Shown here: piece by piece, positions 1-10,700 of the stretch | Numbering within the stretch: position 1 is the stretch's first letter | Layout: the number at the start of each line of letters is the position of its first letter | Origin: Allorhizobium paknamense | GTDB lineage: Bacteria; Pseudomonadota; Alphaproteobacteria; Rhizobiales; Rhizobiaceae | Reading direction: 5' to 3' | Length of the DNA: 64,000 bases | Assembly: GCF_030815125.1 (NCBI RefSeq) | Contig: NZ_JAUSWH010000016.1 | Span: 62,001-126,000 of the forward strand | Notes under the pieces: generated by a model | What the model was told of the DNA's origin: nothing | Databases searched by the model: none | Seen by the model: the letters and a program-made list of their open reading frames with translations, nothing else | Translations under genes and position numbers: made by a program

Positions 1-1698
1 TTCGTCGGCATCGGCAATAGCGGCTATGGCGATGTCGTTGCCCGTTCGGGGCTGGAGGTCGAAGGACAGACGGTCATCGGCACCGTATCGTCGATGGCGC
101 CCGCCCGGGTCAGCCATTTCCTCAATCTTCGCGGGCCGAGCGAGCCGGTGGATACCGCCTGCTCCTCCTCATTGGTCGCCATCCATCGCGGCATTCAGGC
201 AATCCGAAACGGGGAGGCAGACCTTGCCCTCGTCGGCGGTGTGCAGGGCATGTTCTCGCCGCAGGTGCAGATCAGTTTCAGCAAGGCTGGCATGCTGGCC
301 GCAGATGGGCGCTGCAAAACCTTCTCCAGCAAGGCAGATGGCTATGTCCGGGGCGAAGGGGTGGGTATTCTCCTGCTCAAACCCCTCTCAAAAGCCGTGA
401 GGGATCGGGATAACATCCACGGTGTCATCCGCAGTTCCGCCATCAATCACGGGGGCCGGGGCAATACGCTGACCTCGCCCAATCCGAAGGCACAGAAGGA
501 ATTGCTGGTCACGGCCTACAGCAATGCCGGGATCGATCCCGGAAGCATCGGCTATATCGAAACCCATGGCACGGGGACGGCGCTGGGCGATCCCATCGAG
601 ATCAGCGGCTTGAAGGACGCCTTCGACAGCCTGCGGACGGATAGCCTCTCCGCCGGGGCCTGCGGGCTGGGTTCGGTCAAGACCAATATCGGCCATCTGG
701 AGCTTGCCGCCGGTGTGGCAGGTGTCATCAAGGTTCTCCTGCAAATTCGGCATCGGACGCTCGTGCCCACCTTGCATTGCGAGGAGATGAACCCGCTGAT
801 CAAGCTGGAAGACAGCCCCTTCCGGGTGGTGCGGTCGCTGGAGCCATGGCGTCCCGTCCTTGAGAACAGCGGGCGGCAATATCCCTTGAGGGCCGGTGTC
901 AGTTCCTTCGGCTTCGGCGGCGTCAATGCCCATGTGGTGATCGAGGAATATCTGCCCGAGGCTCATGAAGTCAGCGCCGATGAGGATGGTCCAGGCCCCG
1001 TGATGATCGTGCTGTCGGCCCGCTTCCCCGACCGGTTGAAAGCCTATGCCGAGGCGCTTCTGGCCTTTGCGGAGCGGCAGGACGAGGCTGGTGTGGCAGG
1101 GCCTTCCTGGCTCAGGCGTCTGGCCTTTACGCTTCAGGATGGCCGGGACCAGATGAAGCATCGTCTCGGTTTTGTGGTGTCTTGCGTCGAGGAGTTGAAG
1201 GAAAGGCTGCGGGCGGTGCTGACGGACAACGAAAGCATTGCAGGCCTGCATCAGGGTGAAGCCGCCAGACAGCCGGATGGTGACGATGGAGTGGACAATG
1301 CCGAGGACCTGCTGAAGCTCCATGCGCAAGGCGATCATGACGCGATCCTTGCCGAATGGGTACGAGGCCGCCGGATAAACTGGAGGATGTTTCAGGCTGG
1401 GTCGCCTCCGCGAAAGCTCTCCGCCCCCACCTATCCCTTTGCCCGGGAGGTTTACTGGGTCAAGCGGCAACACTCGGGCAGCACGGCCGACAGCCGAACA
1501 CTGGAGCAGTTGCTCGGATCTCGGGCGGGGCCGCGGGAAGCGCCGGACCCATCCCGGTCCAGCGCGTCCGGCCCGACCGATCCCGCAAAACGCCGCGAAT
1601 TGGAAAAGCTCCTGGATGCACTGGGAGCAAGCGACGGCATCGGGCCGAAAAGGGGAAACCGGCTTTCGGAAGAATTCGATGTTCTTACTCACCGATGA
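1..1698 (+). CDS. trans-AT polyketide synthase, 3' part, ending in a ketosynthase
   Basis: The reading frame is open from base 1, so the start lies upstream. The visible part is the C-terminal two thirds of a ketosynthase (KS). The active-site Cys is in DTACSSS, the catalytic His residues are in HGTGT and NIGHLE, and the domain closes with the usual NAHVVIEEY motif. A KS-flanking subdomain ending in PTYPFAREVYW follows, then about 85 Pro/Ser-rich and charged helical residues with no ACP. In trans-AT PKSs a KS at the very C-terminus marks a module split over two proteins. The next gene starts with a helical segment and KR-ACP, which completes the module. All three KS catalytic residues are present, so chain extension is expected. 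The KS call is certain; protein length and upstream domains are unknown. Confidence 0.95.
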   Translation, partial: FVGIGNSGYGDVVARSGLEVEGQTVIGTVSSMAPARVSHFLNLRGPSEPVDTACSSSLVAIHRGIQAIRNGEADLALVGGVQGMFSPQVQISFSKAGMLAADGRCKTFSSKADGYVRGEGVGILLLKPLSKAVRDRDNIHGVIRSSAINHGGRGNTLTSPNPKAQKELLVTAYSNAGIDPGSIGYIETHGTGTALGDPIEISGLKDAFDSLRTDSLSAGACGLGSVKTNIGHLELAAGVAGVIKVLLQIRHRTLVPTLHCEEMNPLIKLEDSPFRVVRSLEPWRPVLENSGRQYPLRAGVSSFGFGGVNAHVVIEEYLPEAHEVSADEDGPGPVMIVLSARFPDRLKAYAEALLAFAERQDEAGVAGPSWLRRLAFTLQDGRDQMKHRLGFVVSCVEELKERLRAVLTDNESIAGLHQGEAARQPDGDDGVDNAEDLLKLHAQGDHDAILAEWVRGRRINWRMFQAGSPPRKLSAPTYPFAREVYWVKRQHSGSTADSRTLEQLLGSRAGPREAPDPSRSSASGPTDPAKRRELEKLLDALGASDGIGPKRGNRLSEEFDVLTHR

Positions 1699-1702
1699 TG
1701 GT

Positions 1703-1738
1703 CTGCCGGGCGTATCTTCCCGGCAGGTATTTGTTTTT
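1703..1738 (+). terminator. Rho-independent terminator-like hairpin between two PKS genes
   Basis: A perfect 8-bp stem (ctgccggg / cccggcag) with an 8-nt loop is followed by gtatttgttttt. It starts 5 nt after the stop codon of the upstream PKS gene and 36 nt before the next start codon. It looks like a classical intrinsic terminator or attenuator inside the PKS operon. Confidence 0.65.
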
Positions 1739-1774
1739 AAATAGTTTTCATTTTTGACACTTTAGGCGAAACGA

Positions 1775-4700
1775 ATGACGATCAACGTGCTGGATATCGA
1801 TGCCTTTGTCAGCGAGGTCACGTCGAAGAACCTGAGCCGCGAAGACATTATTCGCCTGTTCGAGACCTTTTCCGATGTCGAGAAGGAGGCGATTCTCGAT
1901 CGAATCCGGGAAAACCTGCCGGTGGATGGCCCTCAATCCACCGATGGCACGCAGGCTGACGGCGAGGAACCTCTGGTCTTTCAGGAAGGCTGGCGGGAGG
2001 TGGCCAAGGTTGCGGCGACCGGTCTTGCAGAGGCAACCACCGGGCGCTGGATCGTTCTTCGCGAGGAGCAAGAGGCGCTCCGGCTGATGGGGCTTTCGCA
2101 AGAGTGCCTGCATGTCGTGCCGGGCGAGCGCGTCGGACAGCTTTCGCAAAATGTACACACCTGCCCCCTCGACGATCCTGACGCCCTGAAGGGCCTTTTA
2201 TCACGCCTCATCGGGCGTTCGGGCCAGCCGGTGTCGCTCGTCTACACCTGGTCCAGAGGCAAGGGTGAGGCTGGATTTTACCGGATTTTTTCCGTCTTCA
2301 AGGCGCTGCTTCCCCTGGCGCAGCGTATAAGCCGCGTGATCCTGATGGGTGATGACGGCAAGGACAGTGTGGAAAGCTGCTGGGAAGAGGCCTGGATCGG
2401 CTTTCAGCGATCGGTGAAACTGCATTTTCCGGCAACAGCCATCAGCATCGTCTATTCCTCCGATGATCGCCTCGACCTTGCCGGGCTTACGGCGCTCGTG
2501 GACCGTCATGGCGTCATCCGGGTGAGGGGCACGCAGATCTCCTCCCTTTCGCTTCAATCGGCGCATCCGGCGCGTCATCAGAAGCCGCTCGCGCTGAAGC
2601 AGAAGGGGGCCTATCTCATCACTGGCGGTGCCGGTGGCCTCGGTCTGGTCTTCGCCCGCTATCTTGCCCGGCATTTTCAGGCCCGGCTGGTGCTGCTGGG
2701 AAGGCGTCCGCAATCGGACGCCATCCGTGCCGAGATCAAGGCCTTGCGCGCTCTTGGCGCCACCGATGTGCGCTATGAAGCCGTGGATGTGTGCGATGAA
2801 CCGGCATTGGCGGCACTGGCAAGCCGCTTGCCGTTTTCACTTTCCGGTATTCTCCATGCAGCCGGCGTTCAGTCTTCAACCCCGTTCTTCGAGCGCACCG
2901 TGGAAGATGTCCGCGCGGTGATGGACTGCAAGACCCGTGGTACACAGGTGCTGGACAAGGTTTTCGGGCAGCAGCCGCTTGATTTCGTGTGCTATTTCTC
3001 TTCATCCGCCGCCCTGCTCGGCGATCTCGGCAGTTGCGATTACGCCGCCGCGAACCGGTTTCTGATGCGCTACGGCGCGTTCCGTGCCGTGACGGGTCAG
3101 GCAAACGGCAAGAGCCTTGTCATCAACTGGCCGCTCTGGAGCGAGGAGGAGGGCGGAATGGCGGGGCGCGATGCGCAGCAAACCGCCTTCTATCTGAAAT
3201 CCAGCGGCCAGGTTGCGCTTTACGGGCGCGATGCGCTGCCGCTCTGGTGCGATCTTTTGCACTCCGACCTCTCGCAAGCCCTGGTGATGGCGGGGGATAA
3301 AACCCGCATCGAGGCGATGCTGCAGCGAATTTATGCCGCTGGCGATGACATCCAGGAAGACGGCTCTCCTTCTCCGGCGACCGTTCCTCAGCATAACGCT
3401 GCACCTCAACAGACGATCGAAGCACAGGTGCGGGCCGATCTCCGGTCGCTGATCGTGGAAGGCTACCATATCCCGCCGGAACGGCTTGAGGATGAGGTCC
3501 ATCTCGCGGAATACGGGCTGGACTCGCTCAATCTCACCCGCCTTGCCCAGACATTGGCGGCGCATTTTTCCGTGCCTTTTACGCCCGCTCTGTTTTTCAG
3601 CCATATCACGGTCGCCCAGTTGACCGCCTATCTCGTTGACAAGCATGGATCGCATCTTGCCGCGCTCTATCGGCCTGCCACTCCGGCACCTGCCAGCCTT
3701 GATGCCGCCGCCAGCCGCGTCAGCCTTCCGCAGACAGAGCCCGTTCCGGCTGAGGAGGCCGTTCCTGCCGACGATCCGGTTGCCATTATCGGCATGTCCG
3801 GGCGCTTTCCCGAGGCCGATACAGTCGATGAATTCTGGTCGATCCTGAGGGAAGGCCGGGATGTCATCACCGATATTCCGCGTTCACGCTGGAACTGGCG
3901 CGATTATTACGTTGCGCCAGGCCATGTGGACAACCGGATCACCACCAACAAGGGTGGCTTTCTGCGCGACATCGAGCGGTTCGATGCGCTGTTTTTCGAC
4001 GTTTCCCCCCGCGAAGCGCAGCTTATGGATCCGGCACAGCGGCTGCTGCTGATGGAAGCCTATCGGGCCATCGAAAATGCCGGTTTTTCGCCACAGGCCC
4101 TGCGTGGATCGAACACGGCCGTTTTCGTCGGCATGGAAGAGAGCCAGTATGAACTGATGCATGGCTGGGGCGGGATCACCACCGGCGGCGCCTCGATGAT
4201 TGCATCGCGGCTCTCCTATTTTCTGGATTTCCACGGTCCCTGCATCGCCACGAACACTGCCTGCTCCTCGGGGCTGGTTGCTTTCCATCAGGCCGTGACA
4301 GCGCTCAGGCAGGGCGAATGCGACATGGCGCTGGTGGCCGGTGTTTCGCTTTCGCTCTCACCGGAAAGCTATGTGACGATGAGCGCGGCGGGCATGCTTT
4401 CTCCCTCCGGCCAGTGCCGCAGTTTCGGCGCGGAAGCCGATGGCATCGGCATCGGTGAGGCGGTGGTGGTGCTGGTGCTGACCCGGCTATCTGCGGCTCT
4501 TGCTGAGAACGCCCCCGTGCAGGGCCTTGTGCGGGCAAGTGGTGTCAATTTCGACGGCCGGACCAACGGGGTCACCGCGCCAAATGGCAGGGCACAGCAG
4601 CGGCTGATCGAGCGGCTCTATGGCGAAAACGGGATCGACATCGACGCCATCGGTCATATCGTCACCCATGGCACAGGCACGCGGCTGGGTGATCCCGTCG

Positions 4701-7700
4701 AGGTCATCGCCTTGACCGAGGCCTTCAATACGCTTGCGAAAACCTCGCGCTCCAGACGCGCGGCCCTGACCAGTTGTAAGAGCAATATCGGGCACACCAT
4801 GGCGGCCTCCGGTCTGGTGGGCCTTGTCAGCCTGTTGCAAGGCCTGCGGCACGAACAGATCCCGCCAAGCCTTCATTGCGAAACGGAAAATCCCGATCTC
4901 GGCCTGGCGGGCAGCGGCTTTCACATCAACAAAGTCCTTAAATCCTGGCCGCGTCAGCCGGGAGAGCAAAGGCTCGGGGCCGTCAGTTCCTTCGGGCGCA
5001 GCGGCACAAACGCTCACGTGGTGATCGCCGATTACGCTGTGTCGCAGACGCTGGCCCAACCGGTTTCATCCCATCAGAATGTCGCCATTCTCGTCTCGGC
5101 GACCACACAAGACAGGCTGCGGCAGAAGCTTCGCGATTTTCTGCGGTTTGTGGAAGCCCTTCAGGAGGGGCATCCTGAAGCCGGCGCGATGGCGCTCACT
5201 GATATTGCCTATACCTTGCAGGTGGGCCGGGATGCCAAGTCCTGCCGTCTGGGCTTCGTGGTGGACAGCATGGAGGCCTTGCGGGATAGGCTGGAAGCGC
5301 TTCTTGAGGATGGTTCGGCACTGGACGCTATCGCAGACGACCCGAAAAAGCCGCTGCGCAAATCTGCAAAAGTGACCAGCGAGGAACAGCGGCAGAGGCT
5401 CGACACTCTGCTTGCCGGGCGTGATCTGGAAGGTCTGGTGAAGCTCTGGGAAGAGGGCGTGGATATCGACTGGCAAAAGCTTTACCGGGACGGTCAGCCG
5501 CGGCGTGTCAGCCTGCCCGGCTATCCTTTCACCGGTGACGTCTACCGTCTGCGCAACGCCGAGACGATGAGGATATCGTCAACAGTTGACAGCCAGAGCC
5601 TTTCGAAAGATCGGGCTGGCAAGGTGCCGGCGGCTGCCCCGCTTGTGCAGCCGGACCGGCCTGGCCAGCAGCCGCTGGTGATCATCGGCGGTGCAGGCCT
5701 TTTCGGCATCTGCATGGGGGTTTTCCTCAAGAAGGCGAATATTCCCTTCCGCATCATCGAGAAGAACGAGGATGTCGGCGGCGTCTGGTTCGTCAATCGC
5801 TGGCCGGGTTGCGGGTGTGATATTCCCATGCTGGCCTATGCCTATTCCTTTGCCCATTTCAAGGGCGACATGTGGGCCAAGCAGCCGGAGATCCTTGCCT
5901 ATCTGCAGGAGGTTGCGCGCACCCACGATCTCTACCCTCATATCAGCTTCAAGACCCGCATCGAGGCCGCCGAATGGCAGGAGGGCGCGGGAGAATGGCG
6001 CCTGACGCTCGATAACGGCGAGACCGCCTCGGCGCGCTATTTCATCCATGCTGCCAATGAAGGCCTTGGCCATCGGCCGCATATGCCGAAACTTCCCGGT
6101 CTCGAGCGCTTCAAAGGCGCGCTGATGCATACGCTGGAGTGCCGGGCCGAAGACTGGGAATTCAAGGGCCGCAAGATCGCCATCATCGGCAATGGCACCA
6201 CCCAGATCCAGCTGGTGGAGGCGTTGCAGCCCCTTGCGGAAAAGCTGGTGGTCTATGCCCGCTCGCCCAAATACATTTATCCGCGCGCCAGCTATGGGCG
6301 GCAGACCCAGGAGAGGCTCAGCCGCGATTACGATTTCTGGCTCAAGCATCGCTGCGAATACCTGACCGGTGCCGATGACTTCTACCATGTCTCCAACGAT
6401 CCGGTGGCGCTCAATCCCTTTCATCCGGATTCGCAGATCCGCAAATATTTCTCCCGCGAACTCGATGATGAATGGCTGCGTTTCTATGACTGGCTGCGAG
6501 AGCGCGATCTTGTGCCGGATTATTCTCCCGGCTGCAGCAGGCCCTGCATGTCGCACACCTATCACCGCCAGATCCGCGCCGGGAATGTGGCGCTAAAGAC
6601 ATCGCCGGTGACCGGGATCACCGAAAACGGTGTTGAGACTGCCGAAGGGCATGAGGATTTCGATATGATCCTTTTTGCCACTGGCTATGACCTCAACGAT
6701 TTCAAGCCGCGTTTTGCCATTCATGGTCGCGATCATCGCGATCTGGCCGAGGAATTTGCGGCGTTCCCGAAAAATTACGGCGGACATTTCGTGTCTGGCT
6801 TCCCGAACCTGCTGATCGCTTCGGGCGCCAATTCCGGCAGCAACGCCACGTCCATCACCGCGATCTACGAGGAAAGTGCTGCGCTTTTTGTCGAGATCAT
6901 TCGCCATTGCGAAGAACGTCAGATCAAGGCGATGGAGATCAAGGCCGAGGCGGTGGACCGGTTCCGCACCTTCGTGAGCGAACGCAATCGCACCGGCTCC
7001 TTCTCCAGCGGCTGCTCGGCCTGGTTCCAGACCAGCCGGGGCGAGAATGCCGCCATTTTCCCCGGCACCTTTGCCGAACTCAAGGAATGGCGGCGTTTCG
7101 ATTCGAACCTCTTTCTGATGGAGGAGCGCGATGGAACAGCCAAGCGGCCTTCGCTGTCTGAAAATCAGATCCATCGAACCTCATCCGTGACCGCAGTTGC
7201 GCAACTGGAGGCACAGCAGGCATCTCCGGCGATCGGTCGGATGAACGATCTCGCCGCCGAAATCATGCTGGCCCATCTGCTTGCCACGCAGCTTCTTACG
7301 CCGGATGGTCCGAGGCTTCAGGCATGGATGCAAGGGCACCGACCGGTCACCTTCCTGGACCGTTGGCTGGAGGTGAGCCTGGATGAACTGAGCGCCCGGG
7401 GCTGGCTGGATGCGGCCCGCCGGTGCGCAAAATCTCCTCGCACCCTGACCGAGCTTTGGCAGGCATGGGAGACCCATCGCCAGCAGCTTAAGGATATTCC
7501 ATCGCTGGCCGCGCAGATGGCGCTGATGGAAGCCTGCCTCAAGGCCCTGCCGGACATTCTCTCCGGCAAGCGACTGGCCACGGATGTCATTTTCCCGAAC
7601 GCCTCGCTAACCCTTGTCGAAGGCATTTATCGCGGCAATCCCATTGCCGATTATTACAACGGTGTTCTGGCGGAGAGCCTTGCCACGCTGCTGGACGAGC

Positions 7701-10700
7701 ATGTCCGGGAAAAGCCCGGTCAGCCTTTGCATCTGCTGGAAATCGGGGCGGGAACGGGTGGCACCACCGCGAAGCTTCTGCCGCTTCTGCAATCCCATGC
7801 CGGAGCCATTGCCGACTATTGCTATACCGATCTTTCCAAAGCCTTCCTGAAACATGCCGTTCAGCACTATAAACCCGCCTTCGACAAGCTGACGACGGCG
7901 CTTCTCGACATTTCCCGGCCCCTTGAGGGTCAGGCCGTGCCGGCCGGACAGTTCGAAATCGCCATTGCCACCAATGTCCTGCATGCCACGCCGGATATCC
8001 GCGCCACCCTTCGCCATGCGAAGGCCGCGCTCTGCGAAGGCGGCATTCTGCTCCTCAACGAATTGAGCAACTGGTCGCTGTTCAACCATCTGACGTTCGG
8101 CCTGCTGGATGGCTGGTGGCTTTACCGGGATGAAGACATTCGCCTGCCGGGAACGCCAGCTCTTTCACCGGAGACATGGCGGCAATTGCTGACGCAGGAG
8201 GGGTTCGAAACGGTCTCCTTTCCGGCCACTGCCGCCCATAGGTTTGGCCAGCAGATCATCGTGGCGCGTCTTGGTCACAGGCAGATGGAGGCGACGCCAC
8301 CCGTTTCACGCGCTCCCACTGTGACCGAGCAAATGCTGGTGGATCATGTTCGCGGCATCATCGTCGAGCAATTGTCATCTGCTCTGGAAATCGGGCCCTC
8401 GGTCATCGATGAGGAAGCTTCCTTTGCCGATTACGGGATCGATTCCATTCTGGGGGTCGAGTTCATCCAGTCCGTCAACCGGCTGCTGCCGGTGCGGCTG
8501 GAGACGACGCATCTCTTCGACCATGCCTCGGTCGAAAAGCTTTCCGCCCACATCCTGTCCATCGCGGGTGAGGTGGTGCGCGATGAACTGAGCGGTGCCC
8601 TTGCCGCGCAAGTTCCGCAGGCTCTCGATCCCGCTGGAAGCAAGGCGGAGGTGCGGCCGCCAGAAGCGTTCAAGCTCATGCCGCCAGCGGAGGCGAAACC
8701 CGAGCGCATTGCTGAACCTCAGGTCGCGACCCAGCAGGGTGCCATCGCAATCATCGGGATGAGCGGGCGCTTTGCGCAATCGGAAACGCTGGAGGCCTTC
8801 TGGGAGAATCTCAAGAAGGGCAGGGATCTGGTCAGTGAGGTCACCCGCTGGGACAGACGCGATTGCGCAGGCCCCGATGCCGATCCGCAGACCTATTGCA
8901 GCCGGGGTAGTTTTATCGACACGATCGACCGCTTCGATGCGGGCTTTTTCCGCATTTCGCCGCTGGAGGCCATGTATATGGACCCACAGCAGCGGCTGTT
9001 CCTGGAGGAGTGCTGGACGGCGCTGGAACATGCGGGCTATGCGGGCAAGGGCAGCGACCGGTTGCGTTGCGGTGTCTTTGCCGGATGCTGCCGCTCCGAT
9101 TACGCCGACCTTTTCACCGACGAGCCGCCACCACAGGCCTTCTGGGGCAATGCCGGATCCGTCATTCCGGCGCGGATTTCCTATTATCTCAATCTTCAGG
9201 GTCCGGCCATTTCGGTCGATACGGCCTGCTCCAGTTCGCTGGTCTCCATTCACCTTGCCTGCCAGAGCCTTTGGTCCGGGGAAACGGAGATGGCGCTGGC
9301 CGGTGGCGTGTTCCTGCAATTCACCCCGGCCTATTACCAGGTCTCCAACCGGGCAGGCATGCTGTCGCCGGATGGCAAATGCCATGCCTTCGATGCGCGC
9401 GCCAACGGGTTCGTGCCGGGCGAGGGCGTGGGCGTGGTGGTGCTGAAGCGCCTTGAGGACGCGCTGAACGATGGCGATACCGTGCATGGCGTGATCATCG
9501 GCAGCGGCACCAATCAGGACGGTAGCACCAATGGTATCACCGCCCCCAGCGCCCAGTCGCAAGAGCGGCTGCAACGTGCGGTTTATGACCGGTTCCGCAT
9601 CGATCCAGAGAGCATCCAGCTTGTCGAGGCGCATGGCACCGGCACGCGGCTTGGCGACCCGGTGGAATTCACCGCCCTCAGCCAGTCCTTCCGCCACTAT
9701 ACCGACAAGCGCCAGTTCTGCGCGCTTGGCTCCGTCAAGAGCAATATCGGCCATGCCACCATGGCGGCAGGGGTGGCGGGCGTGCTGAAGTTGGTTCTGG
9801 CGCTGAAGGCCGGGCAGATTCCGCCCACCCTGCATTTCGAAGAGGCCAATCCGGCCATCGACTTCTCCGAAAGTCCCTTCTATCCCGCGCGGCAACTGGC
9901 CGATTGGCCGGTGCCGGACGGAAAGCCGCGGCGGGCGGCCATCAGTTCCTTCGGACTGAGCGGCACCAATGCCCATATGGTGATCGAGCAAGGGCCGGTG
10001 CCGCCTGACATCTCGCCCACCGCTCCGGCCTATCTGGTGGTGCTCTCGGCCAGATCGGCGGATCAGCTTGCGACCCAGGCGGAAAATCTGCTGGCTTTTT
10101 GCAGGGCCTCAGCCAAGCTGTCGCTCAACGACCTCAGCCATACGCTTCTCATCGGTCGCCTGCATCTGACCCACCGTCTCGGATTGATCGCCCGCAATCA
10201 GGCGGAACTGATTGCCCTTCTTGAACAGTGGATTGCCCACCAGGATCAGCCGGATGGCCGCATCCATGCCGCCATTCTGCCGGAAGGCAAGGCCCGTGAG
10301 CAGGTTGCCCTGAAAACCTATGGCAACCAATGCATCGATGCTTGCCGCGACACGGATGACGAGACCGCCTATCTCGGCCATCTCGCCAGTATCGCGGACC
10401 TTTATGTTCAGGGCTATGAGCTCAATTTCCGGGCGCTGTTTGCGCCGGGCTCACGGCGCATTCCGCTGCCCACCTATCCCTTTGCGCGCGAGCGCCATTG
10501 GGTGGAAGGGTCTGTCACGCCAGAGAAGGCAACCGGTGCCGCAACGCTGCATCCGCTGCTGCATTGGAATACGTCCGATCTCGGCGGCGTCCGGTTCACC
10601 AGCCGGTTCACGGGCGAGGAATTTTTCCTGAAGGATCATGTGATCCGCGGTGAGAAGATCCTGCCTGCCGTCGCCTATCTGGAGATGGTGCGTGCGGCCC

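Noticed and set aside
388..1692. Long minus-strand open frame under the first PKS gene
   Set aside because: Shadow frame of GC-rich coding sequence with no recognisable domain; the same applies to the long opposite-strand frames under 8375-9991 and 13100-15919.
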